From Leptolyngbya sp. DLM2.Bin15 (GTDB lineage Bacteria > Cyanobacteriota > Cyanobacteriia > RECH01): a stretch of 36,601 bases of DNA. The first letter of the stretch is position 1. Each line of letters opens with the position of its first letter. The DNA lies in NCBI GenBank assembly GCA_007694125.1, contig RECH01000142.1, positions 1 to 36,601 on the forward strand. The letters are read 5' to 3'. Below the pieces are notes generated by a model, which was not told the DNA's origin, did not search any database, and saw nothing but the letters and a program-made list of their open reading frames with translations. The position numbers were made by a program, and so were the translations under genes. Shown here piece after piece: positions 1 to 9,206 of the stretch.

Positions 1-44
1 TCCCAGATGATGAACTGAAAGCCCTCTCCCAAGCTGCTTTTTAA
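1..44 (+). CDS. 3' end of an unidentified gene (partial)
   Basis: The third frame is open from the first base and reads PDDELKALSQAAF followed by TAA at 42-44. The acidic-to-hydrophobic composition looks like a protein C-terminus, and the other two plus frames stop within the first 20 bases. Only 13 residues are visible, so no family can be named and the reading is tentative. Confidence 0.4.
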   Translation, partial: PDDELKALSQAAF

Positions 45-438
45 CTGTCGAACTCGCGTTAGGGCAGGATGCTGGGGACGCGATCGCTGGTCGTACGCTG
101 GCCTGCGCTTGCGGTTGTCCCGACGGCGATCGCCCGATGGAATGACTGCCAATGGAGGACGACAAACGGCGGAGTCAGCGCTAGCGTAAACGTAATCGTC
201 AAGGTCATTGATTGCCCTGTCCTCACAGATTGTCTGAGAGGTCGATACCATAGAAGCAGAACCCAACAGTTGTCGAACTAGTACTCCGAGGCGTAAGTAA
301 CCCGCCTATGGGCTGAGGCGGGAAACCTTCTGTGTCCTGGAATTCCTTTTCGTTTTTCTGTCTTCGTTCTTCTGTCTTGCGGTACTAGTGGGACAGTGCT
401 GTTGATCTGATCATGTTTTCCTTAGATCCCTTTACGTT
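45..438. other. Intergenic region upstream of the exporter operon
   Basis: This spacer has HIP1 sites at its left side and one copy of the 111-bp repeat at 278-388. A 70-codon open frame (69-281) has no family signature and ends in the repeat's own TAG, so I do not treat it as a gene. The operon promoter must lie in about 50 bp between the repeat and the ATG at 439, or inside the repeat. I see no good -35/-10 pair there. Confidence 0.5.
278..388 (-). repeat. 111-bp CTAG-bounded repeat, copy 1 (minus orientation)
   Basis: Read on the minus strand it starts CTAGTACCGCAAGACAG, continues through an A-rich purine stretch ending GAAAAGG, has a hairpin with arms CCCGCCT and AGGCGGG around an 8-nt loop (299-320), and ends GGAGTACTAG. 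By eye it differs from the copy at 3014-3124 at about 9 of 111 positions and has the same length. The outermost bases form a short inverted repeat (GTAC inside CTAG at both ends). It encodes nothing. It lies just upstream of the exporter operon and could carry or displace its promoter. Confidence 0.9.
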
Positions 439-1791
439 ATGCAACGTCCTTTTCCCGGCAAAGTCCGCGGGTCGATGCCTTGGGTGATTGGTTTAGCCGC
501 AATAGGCCTATTGGGGGTCGGTGCCATCGTGATAGTCACCACACGTCAATCATCCCCCTCGGCTGAGCAACTGAATGCGTTGACGGTTCCCGTTGAAACC
601 ACCAGTGTGGCGCTTCGCATTCGCGCTAGCGGGACAGTGCAGCCCTCTCGCACGGTGAACATTAGCCCTGCAACCTCCGATATTTTGGAGACCCTCTACG
701 TTGAACAGGGCGATCGCGTCACCCGTGGGCAGGTGATTGCCCAGATGAAAAATGATACGGCAGTGGCTAGCTTGGCCCAGGCCGAAGCCCAAGTAGCCCA
801 AGCCCAAGCCCGTCTTCAGGAGCTGGAGACGGGCAATCGACCGGAGGATATTGCCCAGGCCCAGGCCCGGGTGGAGCAGGCCCAAGCTTCGGTGGTTGAA
901 GCAGAGTCGCAGGTGGTCTTGGCGACCGAGCGGGTGGAGCGCCAGCAATTTCTCTACGCGGAGGGAGCGATCGCCCAAGATGGCTTGGATGAAGCGACCA
1001 ACACGGTGAATGCCGCCCGCGCTACTCTGGAACGCCAGCAGGCTAGTTTGCGGGAAGCCCAGGAAAATCTACGGCAGCAGCAGAGCGGTAGTCGGGTCGA
1101 AAGTATTGATGCAGCTCGGGCCCAGGTGGCGGAGGCGGAGGCCAATCTCCAGGGAGCGATCGTTCGCTATGACGATACCTTCATTCGGGCTCCGTTTAAC
1201 GGCATCATTACCCAGCGCTATGCCTCGGAAGGAGCGTTTGTAGCCCCCACCACCTCGGCATCAACCGCCTCATCGGCCACCTCATCGGCAATTGTGGCGA
1301 TCGCTGAAGGGTTAGAAATTCTAGCCGAAGTGCCGGAGGTAGATATTGCCCAAATCCAGCTCGGGCAGCGGGTGGAGGTGATGGCGGATGCCTATCCCGG
1401 AGAGGTGTTTGAGGGGCGGGTGCGATTGGTGGCCCCGGAGGCGGTGATTGAGCAAAACGTCACCTCGTTTCAGGTGCGCGTTGAGCTGCTGGAAGGGCAA
1501 GATCGGCTGCGATCGCAGATGAATGTGGATGTAGAGTTTATTGGCGAGACGGTAGACCAGGCGCTCGTGGTGCCAACTGTGGCCATTGTCACCCAGCAGG
1601 GCGATACGGGGGTGCTGGTGCCGGATGCCCAAAACCGGATTCGCTTCCGTCGGGTGACCCTTGGCCCGGCCGTGGGCAACCAGACGCAAATTCTCAGCGG
1701 GCTGGAGAGCGGCGATCGCGTGTTTGTCGATCTGCCGCCGGGGCAGCGGTTAGAAAATCTCAACTTTGGTGATGTCAGGGAGGAGGAGTAG
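439..1791 (+). CDS. HlyD/MacA-type efflux periplasmic adaptor protein
   Basis: This is the periplasmic adaptor (membrane fusion protein) that links an inner-membrane ABC pump to an outer-membrane channel. One N-terminal membrane anchor (about residues 15-35) is followed by a split biotinyl-lipoyl-like domain: the first half is around GTVQPSRTVNISP and DRVTRGQVIAQM, the second around IRAPFNGIITQRYASEGAFV. Between them lies a long Ala/Gln/Glu-rich coiled-coil hairpin (about 110-240). Beta-barrel and membrane-proximal domains follow. The 450-residue length is normal for the family. The permease gene starts 5 bp after the stop, so the two are one transcription unit, with the ATPase after them. 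The gene order matches MacA-MacB-like exporters in which the ATPase is a separate protein. The substrate cannot be read from sequence. The start has no clear ribosome site, and Met13 is an alternative. Confidence 0.95.
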   Translation: MQRPFPGKVRGSMPWVIGLAAIGLLGVGAIVIVTTRQSSPSAEQLNALTVPVETTSVALRIRASGTVQPSRTVNISPATSDILETLYVEQGDRVTRGQVIAQMKNDTAVASLAQAEAQVAQAQARLQELETGNRPEDIAQAQARVEQAQASVVEAESQVVLATERVERQQFLYAEGAIAQDGLDEATNTVNAARATLERQQASLREAQENLRQQQSGSRVESIDAARAQVAEAEANLQGAIVRYDDTFIRAPFNGIITQRYASEGAFVAPTTSASTASSATSSAIVAIAEGLEILAEVPEVDIAQIQLGQRVEVMADAYPGEVFEGRVRLVAPEAVIEQNVTSFQVRVELLEGQDRLRSQMNVDVEFIGETVDQALVVPTVAIVTQQGDTGVLVPDAQNRIRFRRVTLGPAVGNQTQILSGLESGDRVFVDLPPGQRLENLNFGDVREEE

Positions 1792-1796
1792 AATCC

Positions 1797-3017
1797 ATGG
1801 ACTTGCGTGAAAGCTTGGGAATGGCAGTCAAAACGCTCACAGCTAACAAGCTGCGCAGTACGCTGACCATGCTAGGCATCATCATCGGCAATGCCTCCGT
1901 GATTGCCATGGTGGGCATTGGTGAAGGAGCCCAAAAATTTGTGTCAGAGGAAATTGAGGGTTTGGGGCCCAACGTGCTGTTTGTGGTGCCGGGTAACCAA
2001 GAAACCCAACGGGCGACGTTTAATCTCCCCAAGACCTTAGTGCTGTCCGATGCAGAGGCGATCGCTGAGCAGGTACCTTCGGTGGTGGGGGTTGCGCCGG
2101 AGTTTAACGACAGCGGCCCGGTGGTCTACCGCAATCGATCGACCAATTCCACCATTGTGGGCACCACGCCGGGCTTTCCCCTCGTGCGCAACTTCACCGT
2201 GGGGCGGGGGCGCTTTTTCACCGATCTGGATATGCAGCGCAGCACCCAGGTGGCGGTGCTGGGCTCTGAGTTGGCCGATCGCCTCTTTCAGGGCTCGGAA
2301 CCCGTAGGGCAGCAAATCCGCGTGAAAAACGTCAGCTTTCAGGTGATTGGCGTTTTAGACGAAAAGGGATCAGGACTAGGCGGCTTGAACTACGACGAAG
2401 CAGTGTTGGTGCCCTTGCTGACCCTATCTCGGCGCTTGGTGGGGCAGACCTCGCCCTTTGGGGTCGAACTCACCTATATTGTGGCGTCGGTGGATCGGCA
2501 GGACAATATGGGGGCGGCCGAGTTCCAAATTGCCAACCTGCTGCGCCTGCGCCATAAAATTACCGGCGCGGATGACTTTGTGGTGCGCAGCCAAAAAGAC
2601 CTGCTGGAGTTTACCGGCACAATCACCGGCGCACTGACTGCCCTGCTAGCAGCGATCGCTGGTATTTCTCTCCTAGTGGGCGGCATCGGCATTATGAACA
2701 TCATGCTGGTATCGGTGCGGGAACGCACCCAGGAAATTGGTTTACGGAAGGCGATCGGTGCCTCAGGGAATGACATTTTGGTGCAGTTCATGATTGAAGC
2801 CGTGATCCTCTCAGCCGCTGGCGGCATCATTGGCACCGGTATTGGGGTGGGTGGAGCCGCGCTCTTGGGAGCCGTGACGCCGTTTCAGCCAGGTATATCG
2901 GTGAGTGCCATCGTGATTTCGGTGGTGGTGTCGGGGAGCATTGGCCTGTTCTTTGGGGTAGTTCCGGCGCGGCAGGCCGCCCAACTCGACCCTATTGTGG
3001 CCCTGCGCAGTGCCTAG
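1797..3017 (+). CDS. MacB/FtsX-type ABC transporter permease
   Basis: This is the inner-membrane permease of a type VII (MacB-like) ABC transporter, which uses mechanotransmission to drive export through its adaptor. The N-terminal helix (about residues 18-42, NKLRSTLTMLGIIIG) leads into a large periplasmic MacB_PCD domain (about 45-270). The FtsX domain follows, with three helices near 280-305, 330-355 and 370-392. Hallmarks are SVRERTQEIGLRKAIGA after helix 2 and PARQAAQLDPIVALR at the C-terminus. At 406 residues it is a half-transporter without its own ATPase domain, which comes from the gene at 3161. The TAG stop (3015-3017) belongs to the left CTAG of a 111-bp repeat that separates it from the ATPase gene. 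Confidence 0.95.
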   Translation: MDLRESLGMAVKTLTANKLRSTLTMLGIIIGNASVIAMVGIGEGAQKFVSEEIEGLGPNVLFVVPGNQETQRATFNLPKTLVLSDAEAIAEQVPSVVGVAPEFNDSGPVVYRNRSTNSTIVGTTPGFPLVRNFTVGRGRFFTDLDMQRSTQVAVLGSELADRLFQGSEPVGQQIRVKNVSFQVIGVLDEKGSGLGGLNYDEAVLVPLLTLSRRLVGQTSPFGVELTYIVASVDRQDNMGAAEFQIANLLRLRHKITGADDFVVRSQKDLLEFTGTITGALTALLAAIAGISLLVGGIGIMNIMLVSVRERTQEIGLRKAIGASGNDILVQFMIEAVILSAAGGIIGTGIGVGGAALLGAVTPFQPGISVSAIVISVVVSGSIGLFFGVVPARQAAQLDPIVALRSA

Positions 3018-3124
3018 GAGCGCAAGACAGAAGAACGAAGACAGAAAAACGAAAAGGAAGTCCAGGACACACAAGCTTTCCCGCCTCAGCCCATAGGCGG
3101 GTGACTGATGCCTCAGAGTACTAG
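3014..3124 (+). repeat. 111-bp CTAG-bounded repeat, copy 2
   Basis: This copy runs from CTAG (3014-3017) to CTAG (3121-3124). The A-rich part is at 3022-3058 and the CCCGCCT/AGGCGGG hairpin at 3080-3101. It lies inside an operon, between permease and ATPase, and its first CTAG provides the permease stop codon. Because it is inverted relative to the copy at 278-388, the two copies bracket adaptor plus permease. In the transcript the hairpin could act as a processing, stabilising or attenuation site. Confidence 0.92.
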
Positions 3125-3160
3125 TCCCCTATCTCGCGATCGCTTCTGGTGGAGCCTCCC

Positions 3161-3876
<716 letters not shown>

Positions 3877-3880
<4 letters not shown>

Positions 3881-5235
3881 GGTGTCTCGTTGTCCTCTCC
3901 TTCCAGACCATCTTCTAGATCATCTAGGACCTCGGGCACCCGCACAGGACGCCGGGGCGGACGAAGCGACAAAAGCTGCTGTTCGAAATAGGCCTCTCGG
4001 AACCCCAACTGCCGGGCCAAGCGCAGGGCTTGCTCAAAGGCTGCCAAGGACTGGGCAATCTGGCCGCGATCGCGATGGATGCGGCCGATTTCGTCATAGG
4101 ATCGCATCATGCCGTAGACGCTGTAGGACTGTTGCTCCACGTCCACTAGGCGGCGGTAGGCCACCACGGCATCATCAAAGCGCTGAATGGTTTTGTAGAG
4201 TTCGGCCAACTGGCGCAGGGCATCGCTGGCATAGCCAAACTGCTGGCTGAGCTGGGCGGCGGTGAGGGCGGCCTGGTAGTTAACGGCGGCGCGGTCGTAG
4301 CGCCCCAGGGCTTGGTAGTTATTGGCGATCGCAATCTTCAAGCGCGGTACGGGCATCACCTGCACTTGGTTGATCTGCCCGGGAGGCGTGCGTTCTAGGG
4401 CATCGGCGGTATAGAGTTCAATCAAGCGCTCTTGGGTGGCGATCGCCTGCAGGTATTGCTGATCCTGCTCGTAGGCATAGGCCAGATTTTCCAGAGCCTG
4501 GGCTTCTTGAGCGCGATCGCCCTGGCGCTGCAGGATTTGCACTAGCTCTTGATAGGTCGCAGCGGCATCACTGTAGTCAAACCAGTTGAGATAGAGCTGC
4601 CCCAGGGTTTGCAACGTGCTTTGTTCTAGCGCCGCATCCCGCTGTTGGCGGCTATAGTCGAGCACGCGGATATAGGCAGCGATCGCTTCGTCCTTCTTGC
4701 GCACCGTTTCGTAAGTGCGGGCAATGGTGATCCAGAGATCTAGATCCACGTCCGGCTCCTGCAGCGCCATCGCTTCAATCAAGGCTAAGCGATCGCCCAC
4801 GGCCCGCAGTTCCGTGGTTCGATCATCCTGAAAGGCCCGTTGACCCAGCCAGTTGAGAGCCTCAATTTCAGCTCGATAGCCAAGAAACTGCCGCAGCCGT
4901 AGCTCCCGCACCCAGATCTCATAGGCGGCATCTCGTTGCCCCAGTTGATCCAGGGCTAAACCCTCTTGGCGCAGGTCATCCAGGGACGCCTCTAGCTCCA
5001 GAGCCTCCTCCGATGTTAGAGAGCGATCGCCATCGACCACCGCTTCATCCACCAAGGGTTCTTGATCGCGATCGGTGATCGGATCCAGCAAGAACGTTGG
5101 CCGCTGAGCGATGGCTGGAGGCGCGATCGCCAGCAGCCCCACAAGAACCATCCCCGCCCAAGGCCAGCCTCTCCATCTATGTCTTGAATTGTGCTGTCTT
5201 GAATTGTGCCGCGTCTGAATAAGCGATCGCGCCAT
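3877..5235 (-). CDS. Secreted TPR-repeat protein
   Basis: From the Met at 5235 the protein begins with a basic n-region, a hydrophobic stretch (AGMVLVGLLAIAPPAIA) and an AQ signal-peptidase-like end, so it is probably exported. Two short acidic segments follow, and then a long run of TPR-like helical pairs to about residue 420 (motifs such as AAATYQELVQILQRQGDRAQEAQALENLAYAYE split over several repeats). The tail is acidic and proline-rich. TPR arrays are protein-binding scaffolds; the partner is unknown. The frame is open for 72 more codons upstream, but 5235 has GGAG about 9 nt before it and places the signal peptide at the N-terminus. A perfect 15-bp tandem duplication (5180-5209) lies in the n-region. 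It converges on the exporter ATPase and shares the TTAA at 3877-3880. Confidence 0.88.
5180..5209. repeat. 15-bp tandem duplication in the TPR gene
   Basis: TGTCTTGAATTGTGC occurs twice head-to-tail with no mismatch. It duplicates five codons of the signal-peptide n-region (the HNSR motif appears twice) and keeps the frame. Confidence 0.9.
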
Positions 5236-5709
5236 CACTGCCACTCCAGTCTGCCCATGGGACGTATTCTTAAGACTCAGGACTCTGGGGTAGACGCTCC
5301 AGTTCCTCTCGCCATCATCACATAAATGTCTACCCCATACCAAAACCAAGCTGACGGCGGCTCTTAGTCCCTTCAGTGCACCGATGGAGCGATCCGCCCA
5401 AAACCGGGGGACGCTGGTCATGCCGGTGACGACAACCGGTAGCTCGGCCATGCTGCTGAAGGTACGAGAGAGCGATCGCTGCCAATATCACCGCAGCCAT
5501 TGATTTCAGCGCCTCATGGGGAGCATCACAGGTTAAGATATGGAAGCAATTTCACGGTAGAGACTAGACGTATTGTTGAATCAATCCCTACAATCCTACA
5601 GAACTACCTTTTGAATTCGTTAGCACTTGATGCCTAGTTGTTTTTATATTGATATTCGACGCTTGGCTCTCATACGTAATACATTTTTATTCACCGAGGT
5701 GATCTGGGC
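5236..5709. other. Divergent spacer between the TPR gene and purD
   Basis: This 474-bp spacer should hold promoters for both flanking genes. I see a candidate purD promoter near 5649-5678 and a 27-codon open frame ending at the purD start (5630-5713). No palindrome or repeat stands out in the rest. The 5236-5451 part is also an open N-terminal extension of the TPR frame that I consider untranslated. Confidence 0.5.
5649..5678 (+). promoter_or_regulatory. Candidate sigma-70 type promoter of purD
   Basis: TTGATA (5649-5654) and TACGTA (5673-5678) are spaced by 18 bp in an AT-rich stretch, giving a leader of about 25 nt before the GTG start. The -10 match is only fair. Confidence 0.35.
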
Positions 5710-6987
5710 GTGAAAGCATTAGTGGTTGGTAATGGGGGGCGCGAACATGCCCTCGCATGGAAGCTTCTGCAATCTGAAAAGGTGCAGGAGGTCTTCTGCG
5801 TGCCAGGCAATGGAGGAACCGCCCAACTCGATGGCTGTCGCAATATTGCAATGTCCAGCTTAGACTTCGAAGGCATTGCTCGGCTATCGCTGGTTAATAA
5901 TGTGGGTCTGATTGTGATCGGCCCAGAGGTGCCCTTGGCAGCAGGCATGACGGACTATTTGCAAAATGAAGGGCTGAAAGTCTTTGGGCCCAACCGCGCC
6001 GGTGCCCAAATCGAGTCTAGTAAGGCCTGGGCAAAAGCCTTAATGGTGGAGGCGGGCATCCCCACAGCGGCCTCTCAGGTGTTTATGTCCTTAGAGCCAG
6101 CGATCGCCTATGTGAAGGATCAGGGCGCACCGATTGTGATCAAAGCCGATGGTCTGGCGGCGGGCAAAGGGGTAACCGTGGCGGCGACGGTGGATGAGGC
6201 GATCGCTAGCCTGAAGGATATCTTCGGCGGCAAGTTTGGTGATGCTGGCCAGCAGGTGGTGATTGAAGACTGCCTGATGGGCCAGGAAGCTTCGGTGCTG
6301 GCGGTCACCGATGGTCTATCCATTCGCCCGCTGCTGGCCGCTCAGGATCATAAACGCATCGGCGAGGGCGACACGGGGCCCAACACCGGCGGCATGGGAG
6401 CCTATGCTCCGGCCCCCGTGGTCACCGATGCGCTGCTCGACCGCATCCAGCGCGATATTTTGGAGCCAGCGATCGCTGCTCTGCGCCAGCGCGGTATTGA
6501 CTATCGGGGGGTGCTCTATGCTGGCCTAATGATTACCCCTGGGGGCGATCCCTGGGTAATTGAATTTAACTGCCGCTTCGGGGATCCCGAAACCCAGGTG
6601 ATTTTGCCCTTGCTAGAAACACCCCTCGACCAAGTGTTGATGGCCTGCGTTGAGCAACGCCTCGCCCAACTGCCGCCCTTTAGCTGGACGCCGGGGGTGG
6701 CCACCTGCGTCGTGGCTGCATCCGGAGGCTATCCCGATAAATTCACCAAGGGTCATGAAATTACCGGCCTGGCGGCGGCGGAAGAATCGGGAGCGATCGT
6801 CTTCCATGCTGGTACCCGGCAGCAGAAGGGTATACCGGTCACCGACGGTGGTCGGGTGTTGGGAGTGACGGCGATTGGGGATACGTTCCAGGCAGCGATC
6901 GCCCAGACCTACGCTGCCCTAGACTGCATTCAGTTTGATGGCCTCTATGCTCGGCGAGATATTGGCCATCAGATGCAGACCCATTAG
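5710..6987 (+). CDS. purD: Phosphoribosylamine-glycine ligase (GAR synthetase)
   Basis: This cytoplasmic enzyme joins 5-phosphoribosylamine and glycine with ATP to make glycinamide ribonucleotide, the second step of de novo purine synthesis. The N-terminal domain starts VVGNGGREHALAWKL. The ATP-grasp region has KADGLAAGKG (145-154) and the family signature HKRIGEGDTGPNTGGMG (214-230). The metal-binding motif is in FNCRFGDPETQ (about 289-299). The 425-residue length is standard. The start is GTG with GAGGTGA seven bases upstream, the best ribosome site in the neighbourhood. It stands alone among unrelated genes, as pur genes often do in cyanobacteria. A perfect 13-bp stem follows the stop at 7012-7048. 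Confidence 0.97.
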   Translation: MKALVVGNGGREHALAWKLLQSEKVQEVFCVPGNGGTAQLDGCRNIAMSSLDFEGIARLSLVNNVGLIVIGPEVPLAAGMTDYLQNEGLKVFGPNRAGAQIESSKAWAKALMVEAGIPTAASQVFMSLEPAIAYVKDQGAPIVIKADGLAAGKGVTVAATVDEAIASLKDIFGGKFGDAGQQVVIEDCLMGQEASVLAVTDGLSIRPLLAAQDHKRIGEGDTGPNTGGMGAYAPAPVVTDALLDRIQRDILEPAIAALRQRGIDYRGVLYAGLMITPGGDPWVIEFNCRFGDPETQVILPLLETPLDQVLMACVEQRLAQLPPFSWTPGVATCVVAASGGYPDKFTKGHEITGLAAAEESGAIVFHAGTRQQKGIPVTDGGRVLGVTAIGDTFQAAIAQTYAALDCIQFDGLYARRDIGHQMQTH

Positions 6988-7011
6988 AAACCAGCCTCCG
7001 TCATCTGTTTG

Positions 7012-7048
7012 GGTCGTCTCAGATGCGCTCAGCCGATCTGAGACGACC
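7012..7048. terminator. Perfect 13-bp stem hairpin between purD and nblS
   Basis: GGTCGTCTCAGAT (7012-7024) and its exact reverse complement (7036-7048) flank an 11-nt loop. No U-tract follows on either strand, so it is not a textbook intrinsic terminator. It could end purD mRNA by blocking exonuclease, or it could be an operator in the nblS upstream region. Confidence 0.5.
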
Positions 7049-7198
7049 GGGTAGGCGATCCATCTCGGCTGCAAGGGGCTGAACTTGATATGATTGAGGT
7101 GTTTCGTCCTATGGATTGGATACGCTAGGACAACGAACATCTGTGAGGAGTTCGCTAGCGGCACGGATTGACAATGAGTCCTATCTTCTTACACTGCC

Positions 7199-9166
7199 TT
7201 GTTTGAGCTATTTGGTCAGCTTCGAGAAATTATTGCCCGGTGGTGGTCAGAGTTTACGCTGCAAACGCGGCTGATGGCTGCCGCTACGCTTGTGGTCTCT
7301 TTGCTGATGAGTGGGCTCACGTTTTGGGCAGTCAACAGCATTCAGCAAGACGCCCGCCTCAATGACACGCGCTTTGGTCGAGATTTGGGGCTGCTGCTAG
7401 CGGCCAATGCAGCTCCTTTGGTGAGTGAGAGCAACCGCACGGAGCTGGCGCGCTTCTCCCATCGCTTCTACAGCAGCACCACCAGCATCCGCTATATGCT
7501 CTATGCCGATGAGGATGGCGATATCTTCTTTGGCATTCCTTTCTCGGAGTCGGAGGTGAAGAACTCGCTGACCATCCAGCGACGGATGCAGCTTCCTGAG
7601 AACTATGCAGAGAACCGTAACGTGCCCATGGTGCGCCAGCATCTCACCCCCGATGGGGAAGTGACCGATGTGTTTGTGCCCTTGGAACATGAAGGAGATT
7701 ACCTAGGGGTCTTAGCGATCGGCATTAATCCCAACCCCACGGTGGTCACCTCGTCTCACCTGACGCGGGATGTCACCATTGCGGTCTTTGTGTCGATTTG
7801 GGTGATGGTGATTTTGGGCGCGGTGTTCAATGCCCTCACCATTACCAAGCCGATTAAAGAACTGTTGGTGGGGGTGAAAAATATTTCCGCCGGCAATTTC
7901 CATCAGCGGATTGATTTACCCCTAGGCGGCGAGCTAGGGGAACTCATCCTCAACTTCAATGAAATGGCTGAACGCCTCGGCAGCTATGAAGAGCAGAACA
8001 TTGAGGAACTCACGGCGGAGAAAGCCAAGCTAGAGACCCTCATGTCTACCATTGCGGATGGGGCAGTGCTGCTGGATGACCAGATGCGGATTATGTTGGC
8101 CAATCCAACGGCGCGGCGCATTTTCGGCTGGGATGGGCAGGATGTGTTGTCCAAGCCAGCCCTGAGGCATCTACCGCCGTCTGTGAAGGCAGAGCTGACC
8201 AAACCTCTGTACCAGATTGCCTCCGGGGATTTTGCCTCAGCTATCTTGGGCGATCGCGAAGCCACAGAATACCGCATTCATATCCCGGAAGCGGGCGATC
8301 GCACCGTGCGAATTTTGCTAACCACCGTGCTCGACCAATCGCGGGAGCATGTGAAGGGCATTGCCATCACCGTGCAAGACATCACCCGCGAGGTGGAGCT
8401 GAATGAAGCCAAGAGCCAGTTCATCAGCAATGTCTCCCATGAACTGCGCACTCCCTTGTTTAACATCAAGTCGTTTATTGAAACGCTGCATGAGTATGGC
8501 GAAGACCTAAGCGACATGGAGCGCCGAGAATTTCTAGATACGGCCAACCGCGAAACCGATCGCCTGACGCGGTTGGTCAACGACGTGCTGGATCTGTCGC
8601 GTCTAGAGTCGAACAAGCGCTATCGGTTTGAAGCCGTGGAAATTGCCCAGCCCATTGAGCAAACCCTGCGCACCTATCAGTTGAATGCTAGAGACAAGGG
8701 AATTGAGCTGCTGCAGGATATTGCCCCTGATATTCCGTCGGTCGTTGGTAATTATGATTTGCTGCTGCAGGTCTTTGCGAATTTGGTAGGCAATGCCCTG
8801 AAGTTCACCGAAAGCGGTGGCAAGGTCGCTATTCGTGCCTATCCCCTCGCGGTGAATGAGGACTACGAAAGCAATGCCTACGTACGGGTCGAGGTATCTG
8901 ATACGGGCATTGGTATCGATCTAGAAGATCAGCAGGCGATCTTCGATCGCTTCTTTCGGGTGGAGAATCGGGTGCATACCCTAGAGGGCACGGGCTTGGG
9001 GCTATCGATTGTCCGCAATATTATGGAAAAACACCACACCCTAATGCATCTGGTCAGCGAAGTGGGTGTGGGGACGACGTTTTGGTTCGATCTCGTGGTT
9101 TCCCCAACCGAAGTGTCGTCGTTGGATGTCGCCTCTAGCCCATCGGTGCAAACCGCTTCCTCCTAG
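7199..9166 (+). CDS. nblS: Sensor histidine kinase NblS (Hik33/DspA type)
   Basis: This is the conserved membrane kinase of cyanobacteria that phosphorylates RpaB and controls high-light, nutrient-stress and cold responses. Order: TM1 (about 26-47), periplasmic sensor region, TM2 (about 196-218, IAVFVSIWVMVILGAVFNAL), HAMP, a short coiled coil, PAS (about 275-390), HisKA with phospho-acceptor His414 in FISNVSHELRTP, and HATPase with NALKFTESGG, DTGIGI and GTGLGLSI. Length and the N-terminal motif WWSEFTLQTRLMA agree with Synechocystis Hik33 as I recall it. The only start that keeps this N-terminus is TTG at 7199, because an in-frame stop sits at 7175-7177. No ribosome site is seen, and a 10-codon ATG frame (7174-7206) overlaps the start. 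TTGACA at 7169 could be a -35 box. The TAG stop falls inside a 13-bp tandem duplication (9164-9189). Confidence 0.94.
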   Translation: MFELFGQLREIIARWWSEFTLQTRLMAAATLVVSLLMSGLTFWAVNSIQQDARLNDTRFGRDLGLLLAANAAPLVSESNRTELARFSHRFYSSTTSIRYMLYADEDGDIFFGIPFSESEVKNSLTIQRRMQLPENYAENRNVPMVRQHLTPDGEVTDVFVPLEHEGDYLGVLAIGINPNPTVVTSSHLTRDVTIAVFVSIWVMVILGAVFNALTITKPIKELLVGVKNISAGNFHQRIDLPLGGELGELILNFNEMAERLGSYEEQNIEELTAEKAKLETLMSTIADGAVLLDDQMRIMLANPTARRIFGWDGQDVLSKPALRHLPPSVKAELTKPLYQIASGDFASAILGDREATEYRIHIPEAGDRTVRILLTTVLDQSREHVKGIAITVQDITREVELNEAKSQFISNVSHELRTPLFNIKSFIETLHEYGEDLSDMERREFLDTANRETDRLTRLVNDVLDLSRLESNKRYRFEAVEIAQPIEQTLRTYQLNARDKGIELLQDIAPDIPSVVGNYDLLLQVFANLVGNALKFTESGGKVAIRAYPLAVNEDYESNAYVRVEVSDTGIGIDLEDQQAIFDRFFRVENRVHTLEGTGLGLSIVRNIMEKHHTLMHLVSEVGVGTTFWFDLVVSPTEVSSLDVASSPSVQTASS

Positions 9167-9189
9167 GGCTGACGGCTAGGGCTGACGGT
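9164..9189. repeat. 13-bp tandem duplication at the nblS stop codon
   Basis: TAGGGCTGACGGC at 9164-9176 is repeated with one change (last base T) at 9177-9189. The first TAG is the nblS stop codon. Confidence 0.85.
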
Positions 9190-9206
9190 GTAGGTTCAGT
9201 CTAGGT

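Noticed and set aside
69-281. 70-codon frame before the exporter
   Set aside because: No ribosome site, odd composition, and its stop lies in the repeat end. No family resemblance.
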